Source: Chitinophagaceae bacterium (GTDB lineage Bacteria > Bacteroidota > Bacteroidia > Chitinophagales > Chitinophagaceae). From it: 64,000 bases of DNA. Both the position numbers and the translations under genes were made by a program. Under the pieces are notes generated by a model. It ran no database searches. It saw only the letters and a program-made list of their open reading frames with translations, and was not told the origin of the DNA. Below, one piece after another: positions 58,875 to 64,000 of the stretch (the first letter of the stretch is position 1; the number at the start of each line of letters is the position of its first letter). The DNA lies in NCBI GenBank assembly GCA_016720565.1, contig JADKKJ010000012.1, forward strand, positions 434,001 through 498,000. Direction: 5' to 3'.

Positions 58875-59708
58875 ATGACGAAAAAATCTTCGGCCGCTTC
58901 GAAAAAGACCAGCAAACCAGTTTCTCAAACCAGGGTGAAGAAAGAAAAGCCGGTGATACTGATCACCAATGATGATGGCGTAACCGCGCCGGGCATAAAG
59001 AACCTGGTAGAGGCCGTAAAAGACCTGGGGCAGATCTATGTAGTGGCCCCGGATAAGCCACAGTCGGGCATGGGTCATGCCATCACGATCGGTCATCCCC
59101 TGCGATTGCATAAGATCCATAGTATAGAAAATGTGGAGACCTGGTCATGCACGGGTACACCTGTTGATTGTGTTAAGCTGGCAGTGGATAAAGTGCTTCA
59201 CCGTAAACCGGATCTTTGCCTGAGTGGTATCAACCACGGAGCAAATCACAGTATCAATGTGATCTACTCCGGCACCATGTCGGCCGCCGTAGAAGCAGCC
59301 ATTGAAAGCATCCCGTCCGCCGGATTTTCATTGCTGGATTATAGCATAGAAGCTGATTTCACCGGTGCCCGAAAATATGTTCGTTTGATCGTAGAAAAAA
59401 TGCTCAGCAGCAAACTGGATAAACATACAGTCTTAAATGTAAACATCCCTTCTGTTCCAGTTGAATTATTAAAAGGATTTAAGATCTGCCGTCAGGCCTA
59501 TGCCAAATACGTGGAAGATTTCATTGAAAGAAATGATCCGCATGGCCGCCATTATTACTGGCTTACCGGAGAGTTCGTGAATTTTGATAAAGGAAAGGAT
59601 ACCGATGTGTGGGCGCTGGACAATAATTATGTAAGCGTGGTTCCGGTAGAATTCGACCTGACCAATTATGCGCTGAAGGCACAACTGGAAAAAACCTGGA
59701 AGCAATGA
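58875..59708 (+). CDS. surE: 5'/3'-nucleotidase SurE
   Basis: This 277-residue protein has a Lys/Ser-rich N-terminal extension of about 25 residues ahead of the SurE core. The core has ILITNDDGVTAPG (metal-binding DD), VVAPDKPQSGMGHAIT, CTGTPVDCVKLAV and SGINHGANHSINVIYSGTMS. It dephosphorylates nucleoside monophosphates and contributes to stationary-phase survival. A TAAATTTG box ends 4 nt before the ATG, another nearly leaderless geometry. It overlaps the next gene by 4 nt (ATGA). Confidence 0.94.
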   Translation: MTKKSSAASKKTSKPVSQTRVKKEKPVILITNDDGVTAPGIKNLVEAVKDLGQIYVVAPDKPQSGMGHAITIGHPLRLHKIHSIENVETWSCTGTPVDCVKLAVDKVLHRKPDLCLSGINHGANHSINVIYSGTMSAAVEAAIESIPSAGFSLLDYSIEADFTGARKYVRLIVEKMLSSKLDKHTVLNVNIPSVPVELLKGFKICRQAYAKYVEDFIERNDPHGRHYYWLTGEFVNFDKGKDTDVWALDNNYVSVVPVEFDLTNYALKAQLEKTWKQ

Positions 59709-60001
59709 TATTTACCAAAGACAACCTGAAATTAGGATTGGTGCTGGGACTGATCGGCCCGGTGCTGGGACTGATCGTGATTTATTTTATCCGTTTCCCT
59801 TCCTATCAATTCGGTGATTTCCTGGATTATTTCCTGCATGATAATAAAATGATCACCAGCGTAGGCGCTATGAGCCTGCTGGCGAACGCCATTCTGTTCA
59901 CGATCTATGTAAATACCCAACGTGACCTTACCGCCAAGGGGATCTTTATCATCACACTGATCTATGGTATCGCTATCCTGGTGCTCAAACTTTTCAATTA
60001 A
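59705..60001 (+). CDS. small four-helix membrane protein between surE and lpxB
   Basis: This 98-residue protein has hydrophobic segments at about 8-28, 52-68 and 78-96, and possibly a further amphipathic one. It contains no recognisable catalytic motif. It overlaps surE by 4 nt and lies 12 nt before lpxB, so it is translated as part of that operon. A role in envelope lipid handling is suggested only by position. I do not recognise a named family. Confidence 0.75.
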   Translation: MIFTKDNLKLGLVLGLIGPVLGLIVIYFIRFPSYQFGDFLDYFLHDNKMITSVGAMSLLANAILFTIYVNTQRDLTAKGIFIITLIYGIAILVLKLFN

Positions 60002-60013
60002 CCTTTCCCGCAG

Positions 60014-61174
60014 ATGAAATATTATATAATCGCGGGAGAAGCCTCCGGCGATCTTCATGGCAGCCACCTGATGGAAGAGATCAGGGCCCTGGATCCCGGA
60101 GCGGAATTCCGCTGCTGGGGTGGCGATAAAATGAAAGCGGCGGGGGCGGTATTGGTAAAACACTACCGTGAACTGGCTTTTATGGGCTTCCTGGAAGTGA
60201 TCAAAAATCTTCCTGCCATTCTGCGAAACCTCAAATTCTGCAAGGAGGATATTCTTCAATACCAACCCGACAAACTGATCCTCATCGATTACCCGGGTTT
60301 TAACCTTCGCATCAGCAAATGGGCGACAAAGCAACGACAGGAAAATAATTTAAACGCACAGATCATTTTTTATATTTCTCCGCAGGTATGGGCCTGGAAA
60401 GAGAACAGGGTGAAAGAAATGAAAAAGACCATTGACCGGATGCTTGTGATCCTGCCATTTGAAAAAGAATATTTTAAAAATAAATGGAACTGGGAAGTGG
60501 ATTATGTGGGCCACCCGCTGGCAGAAATATTGAAACCTGCAGCGGCCGGAGACGAAAACACTGCGAATAACATCCGCCAGCTAAGTGGCGGTAAGAAGAT
60601 CATCGCCTTATTGCCCGGAAGCAGGAGACAGGAGATCGGAAAGAAGCTTCCGGTGATGCTGGAGGTAAGCAAATTTTTTCCCGACCATCAGTTCATCGTG
60701 GCAAGGGCGCCAGGCACTGATGAAAGTTTTTACCAGAGCCTGATGGCACCTTATACCAATGTTTCCTCTGTGACGGGCCAAACCTATGACCTGCTTCGTG
60801 TGGCAGAGGCCGCCCTTGTTACTTCCGGAACCGCCACACTGGAAACAGCCTTATTCAATGTACCGGAAGTTGTATGCTACAAAGGATCTTTTCTATCCTA
60901 TGAAATAGGCAAAAGAGTAGTGAAGGTGAAATATATTTCATTGGTAAACCTGATCATGGACCGGATGGTGGTAAAAGAACTGATACAGCATGAGATGACC
61001 ACCGAAAATTGCCGAAAAGAACTGGACCTGCTTTTAAACGACCAGGACTACCGCGACCGGATAAAAAAGGATTATGCTGAATTGAGATCCATTCTCAGCG
61101 CCAAAGGGAATGCCTCCAGGACCGCTGCTGGTATCATTGTACGCTTAAATGATCAACCGCTGCATCATGCGTAA
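60014..61174 (+). CDS. lpxB: lipid-A-disaccharide synthase
   Basis: This 386-residue GT19 glycosyltransferase has YYIIAGEASGDLHGSHLM at the N terminus, then IDYPGFNLRISKWA, FYISPQVWAWKENRV, LPGSRRQEIGKKLPV and TSGTATLETALFNVPEVVCYK. It joins UDP-2,3-diacylglucosamine and lipid X in lipid A synthesis at the inner membrane surface. It is the third gene of the surE operon. Its 3' end overlaps the EEP/SGNH fusion gene by 8 nt. Confidence 0.95.
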   Translation: MKYYIIAGEASGDLHGSHLMEEIRALDPGAEFRCWGGDKMKAAGAVLVKHYRELAFMGFLEVIKNLPAILRNLKFCKEDILQYQPDKLILIDYPGFNLRISKWATKQRQENNLNAQIIFYISPQVWAWKENRVKEMKKTIDRMLVILPFEKEYFKNKWNWEVDYVGHPLAEILKPAAAGDENTANNIRQLSGGKKIIALLPGSRRQEIGKKLPVMLEVSKFFPDHQFIVARAPGTDESFYQSLMAPYTNVSSVTGQTYDLLRVAEAALVTSGTATLETALFNVPEVVCYKGSFLSYEIGKRVVKVKYISLVNLIMDRMVVKELIQHEMTTENCRKELDLLLNDQDYRDRIKKDYAELRSILSAKGNASRTAAGIIVRLNDQPLHHA

Positions 61175-62615
61175 CAAAATATTCTTCCTGCTGCTGACAC
61201 TGGGTTTATTGGGAGGTCACCATTCCCTTCGGGCGCAGGAGATCAGGATCATGAGTTATAATATCAGGCTGGACCTTCCTTCTGATGGCGTGAACTGGTG
61301 GGAGAATCGAAAGTCGCGCGTGGCTGGTCTTATGAATTATTATGAGGCTGATTTTATAGGATGCCAGGAAGTGTTGTATAAACAACTAAGCTATCTTGAC
61401 AGCAACCTGAAAGGATATAGTTATATAGGTGTTGGCAGGGATGATGGTAAACAGGCCGGTGAATATTCCTGTATATTTTATAAAAAAGACCGGTATGAAT
61501 TATTGAAACAATCTACGTTCTGGCTCTCTCCTACTCCCGACCTTCCTTCAAAAGGCTGGGATGCCGCATTGAACAGGGTTTGCACCTATGGTTATTTCCG
61601 GCATAAGAACAGCGGGCAGGAACTTTGGGTGTTCAATACCCATTTTGATCATATGGGTAAACAGGCGAGACTTGAATCCGCCAAACTCATCCTGAAAAAG
61701 ATCAAAGAGCTAAACGAAACCCATGCGCCGGTTTTGCTCAGCGGCGATTTCAATTCAAGACCCGAAGACCCTCCTTCACAGGAGATACTGACCCAGTTAT
61801 GGAATGCGCGTGAAAAAAGTCAGCTGGTTTATGGCGAGGCAGATACCTGGAACGCTTTTAAGTTCAATGAGAAGCCAAACGGATGTATCGATTATATTTT
61901 TGCTGCCCCTTTCACTTACCTGACCGTAAAAAAATTCGCTACACTTTCAGATTCTTATGACCTGAAATATCCTTCAGATCATCTGCCTATACTAGCCACT
62001 GTTCAGATCAGCCAGCCATTTATCCGCGAGATCGCAAATTTCAGAAAACAGGATAGCCTTGATCCTCCGGCTACGGGAAAAGTATTATTCATTGGAAGTT
62101 CTTCCTTCACTAACTGGAAAGATGTACAAAGCTATTTCCCCAAGAGTACCATCATCAACCGGGCATTTGGCGGATCTGCATTGATAGACCTTGATTTTTA
62201 TTTTGATGATATCCTTCCCCAATATAAACCACGGCAGATCGTAATGTATTGCGGGGAAAATGACCTGGCCAATACGGATACCGTGAGCGCCGCGATGCTG
62301 CTTGATCGTTTCCGTACCGTTTTTAACAGGATCAGGTCCATTTATCCTGCGGTTCCCCTGGTTTATATTTCTATTAAGCCCAGCCCCTCCCGCTGGCATC
62401 TCCGGGAAAAAGCCAAAGAGGCGAATGCGGCCATAAGATCATTCCTTTCCACGCAGAAAAATACCACCTGGATCAATGTGTGGGATCTTATGCTGACCTC
62501 CGAAGGCAAACCCGATGAAAGTATTTTTGGCCCTGACATGCTGCATATGAACGCAAAAGGCTATGCGATCTGGAAAAAATTATTGGAACCGGTATTGATC
62601 AGGGATTCCAACTAA
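61167..62615 (+). CDS. secreted fusion of endonuclease/exonuclease/phosphatase and SGNH hydrolase domains
   Basis: From ATG 61167 this is a 482-residue protein with a signal peptide (IFFLLLTLGLLGGHHSLRAQ). The EEP domain (about 24-280) has IRIMSYNIRLD, GCQEVLYKQL, NTHFDHMGKQAR, LLSGDFNSRPEDPP and YPSDHLPILA, so all metal and catalytic residues are present. The SGNH/GDSL hydrolase (about 300-480) has block I VLFIGSSSFTNW (Ser), NRAFGGSALIDL (Gly), YCGENDLANTD (Asn) and the terminal MLHMNAKGYAIW (His). The pair may strip both phosphate and acyl groups from a lipid or glycan. It follows lpxB with an 8-nt overlap, so it may act on lipids. Substrate unknown. Confidence 0.85.
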   Translation: MRNKIFFLLLTLGLLGGHHSLRAQEIRIMSYNIRLDLPSDGVNWWENRKSRVAGLMNYYEADFIGCQEVLYKQLSYLDSNLKGYSYIGVGRDDGKQAGEYSCIFYKKDRYELLKQSTFWLSPTPDLPSKGWDAALNRVCTYGYFRHKNSGQELWVFNTHFDHMGKQARLESAKLILKKIKELNETHAPVLLSGDFNSRPEDPPSQEILTQLWNAREKSQLVYGEADTWNAFKFNEKPNGCIDYIFAAPFTYLTVKKFATLSDSYDLKYPSDHLPILATVQISQPFIREIANFRKQDSLDPPATGKVLFIGSSSFTNWKDVQSYFPKSTIINRAFGGSALIDLDFYFDDILPQYKPRQIVMYCGENDLANTDTVSAAMLLDRFRTVFNRIRSIYPAVPLVYISIKPSPSRWHLREKAKEANAAIRSFLSTQKNTTWINVWDLMLTSEGKPDESIFGPDMLHMNAKGYAIWKKLLEPVLIRDSN

Positions 62616-62658
62616 ATTTTGCACCATTTTTTATTTAACATATACACTTAATAAAAAC

Positions 62659-63125
62659 ATGCGCATCCTGTTTTCTGCCCTGGAAATTTCTTGCTCGAAG
62701 GCTGCCTTAATTCCGGTCATACACAAAGATCTCCCGATCTGTTCAGGACTGAAGAGGAAAAAAATATCTTCAGGGAAGCGCAGAAAGCCAGTTTTAATTA
62801 TTTCTGGGATGGCACCGAACCAACCAGCGGACTGGGAAGGGAAATATTAGAAAAGATCGTAAAATTCCTGGAGACCGCGGATCGTTTTCACGGGGCCTGG
62901 CCACATTGGTGGAACGGTGAAACAGGAAAAGTAAAACCATTTGGCAGAAAAGATAATGGTAAGATCAATGATGACCCTGCCTACAATGACGGTATTCAGC
63001 TGGGTTTAAACCACCAGGGGAATGCAAAACCGACCGGCTCGCTTTTCTGGGCGCATTATTCCTATTCAGGAATTGATCCCAGGGGCCTGAAAAAAATAGG
63101 TTTCAGTTCTCCTTACATAAAATAA
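62659..63125 (+). pseudogene. decayed glycoside hydrolase of the glucoamylase/GH144-like family (PF10091)
   Basis: Fragments read in order as in intact PF10091 enzymes. A lipoprotein-like start (MRILFSAL, CSKAA) lies in one frame. A shift of frame then leads to FREAQKASFNYFWDGTEP and TSGLGRE, and a jump leads straight to EKIVKFLETADRFHGAWPHW. After KPFGRKDNG a second jump leads to DDPAYNDGIQLGLNHQGN and LFWAHYSYSGIDPRGLK, and the frame ends early at 63125. Intact relatives are roughly 450 residues; only about 140 remain. At least two internal deletions, one frameshift and a 3' truncation are implied. The family assignment rests on memory of its motifs. Confidence 0.72.
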
Positions 63126-63194
63126 TTTCCGAAAAATGATCAGTCGTTCCCGGAGGGTGAAGAAGTTTGCAAACCTCTGCGCTACCTTTATCGT

Positions 63195-64000
63195 ATGAAA
63201 TACAGAAAAATTGGTGGAGAAGAAGTTTCAGCCATCGGCCTTGGTTGCATGAGCATGAGTCATGCCTATGGCGTACCCGATGACAAAGAATCAATTGCTA
63301 CCCTGAACCTGGCCTTGGAGCTGGGCATAAATTTCTGGGATACAGCCGATGCCTATGCTGCCGGAAAAAATGAGGAACTGATCTCAAAGGTGCTGGTGCC
63401 AAACCGGAATAAAGTGTTTATCGCTACAAAGTTTGGATTCACTATGGATGCGAATTTTAATAGTGTGTTTGACGGATCACCTGCCTATATGAGAAAGGCC
63501 GTGGAAAAAAGCCTGAGACGGTTAAGGATAGAGACCATTGATCTTTACTATGCACACCGAGTTGATCCCAACATTCCCGTAGAAGATATGTTCGGGGCCA
63601 TGGCCGACCTGGTTAAAGAAGGTAAGGTGCGCTATCTTGGTTTGTCAGAAGCCTCTCCTGCTTCCCTTCGCAAGGCGAATGCGGTGCATCCGGTAGCGGC
63701 CCTGCAAAGCGAATACTCCCTGCTTACAAGGGATGTAGAAAAAGAAATTCTTCCCACCTGTAAAGAATTAGGGATCGCCTTTATACCATTCAGTCCTTTG
63801 GCAAGAGGATTAATGACCAATACGCTGGATCTGGCTCAATTGCCCTCCACTGATTTCAGAAAAAAACTTCCCAGATACCAGGAGAAGCACCAGGAAAACA
63901 ATACCAACCTCGCAGCCGCATTCGCAGAACTGGCCAAACAAATTGAATGCAGCCCTGCGCAACTAGCTCTGGCCTGGGTACTGGCCCAGGGAGATAATAT
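63195..64000 (+). CDS. aldo/keto reductase (cut by right edge)
   Basis: From the ATG at 63195 the frame is open to the window end (268 codons). It shows the family order: an N-terminal strand KYRKIGGEEVSAIGLGCMSM, the catalytic Asp and Tyr in FWDTADAYAAGKNEEL, the Lys in FIATKFGF, the His in DLYYAHRVDPN, then GLSEASPASLRKA, LQSEYSLLTRD and FIPFSPLARGLMTN. It is an NAD(P)H-dependent reductase of the YajO/AKR11-13 type; the substrate is unknown. A TACCTTTA box at 63183-63190 lies just before the start. The C terminus is missing. Confidence 0.9.
   Translation, partial: MKYRKIGGEEVSAIGLGCMSMSHAYGVPDDKESIATLNLALELGINFWDTADAYAAGKNEELISKVLVPNRNKVFIATKFGFTMDANFNSVFDGSPAYMRKAVEKSLRRLRIETIDLYYAHRVDPNIPVEDMFGAMADLVKEGKVRYLGLSEASPASLRKANAVHPVAALQSEYSLLTRDVEKEILPTCKELGIAFIPFSPLARGLMTNTLDLAQLPSTDFRKKLPRYQEKHQENNTNLAAAFAELAKQIECSPAQLALAWVLAQGDN

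Noticed and set aside
61149..62615. Earlier start (61149) for the EEP/SGNH fusion
   Set aside because: The six extra residues precede a complete signal peptide that begins at 61167.

Overview
The window is about 64 kb from the chromosome of a Bacteroidota bacterium, most likely of the Chitinophagaceae. Supporting signs are a type IX secretion (T9SS) sorting domain, a PorD-like protein (DUF4835), DUF4296/DUF5689/DUF5916 proteins, a TonB-dependent receptor, the Bacteroidota-type RNA polymerase omega subunit, futalosine-pathway menaquinone genes, an RRM RNA-binding protein with a Gly-rich tail, -7 boxes of the form TAnnTTTG or TAnnTTCG, and start sites without Shine-Dalgarno sequences. I see no rRNA, tRNA, CRISPR array or recognisable insertion sequence. 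Most of the window is core chromosome. The accessory parts are about 6.3-17.3 kb, 27-37.5 kb and 61-63 kb.

Layout. 0-1.2 kb: pterin genes (folE, cut by the left edge, and two PTPS paralogs). 1.3-6.3 kb: mqnB-mqnD, a cell-envelope protein, a photolyase and a class IV aminotransferase. 6.3-17.3 kb: a signalling island with four paralogous NarL/LuxR response regulators, two HisKA_3-type histidine kinases and two paralogous AT-rich membrane proteins. It is interrupted by a methyltransferase, a lipoprotein nuclease and a small operon for a secreted glycine-zipper protein and a two-helix membrane protein. 17.3-22.5 kb: succinyl-CoA:3-ketoacid CoA-transferase, then bamD-rpoZ-coaBC-porD-DUF4296. 22.7-27.3 kb: an OmpA-family protein, polyprenyl synthase and recJ. 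27.4-37.5 kb: a five-repeat T9SS surface protein, two DUF5689 lipoproteins, a TonB-dependent receptor and a secreted endonuclease/exonuclease/phosphatase. 37.6-39.6 kb: rpsF-rpsR-rplI and an RNA-binding protein. 39.8-49.8 kb: a secreted Cys-rich protein, a bacterial alpha-2-macroglobulin divergent from PBP1C, and a type I periplasmic binding protein. 49.8-55.4 kb: guaA, a head-GIN-domain protein, an Lhr-like helicase and PdeM. 55.4-64 kb: a DUF5916 protein, an XRE/S24 repressor, surE-(small membrane protein)-lpxB-(EEP/SGNH fusion), a deletion-scarred glycoside hydrolase remnant and an aldo/keto reductase cut by the right edge.

The points most worth a second look are: (i) the duplicated membrane protein/kinase/regulator modules, one of whose sensor genes carries an in-frame TAA behind a structured leader; (ii) intergenic arrays of degenerate heptamers, mostly four units (28 nt), that repeatedly supply the stop codons of flanking genes; (iii) a secreted glycine-zipper protein followed by a small two-helix membrane protein, a possible toxin/immunity pair; (iv) an 18-nt sequence including a start codon that occurs twice on opposite strands; (v) a glycoside hydrolase remnant with several internal deletions. 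All functional assignments come from reading motifs and neighbourhoods. No database search was run.
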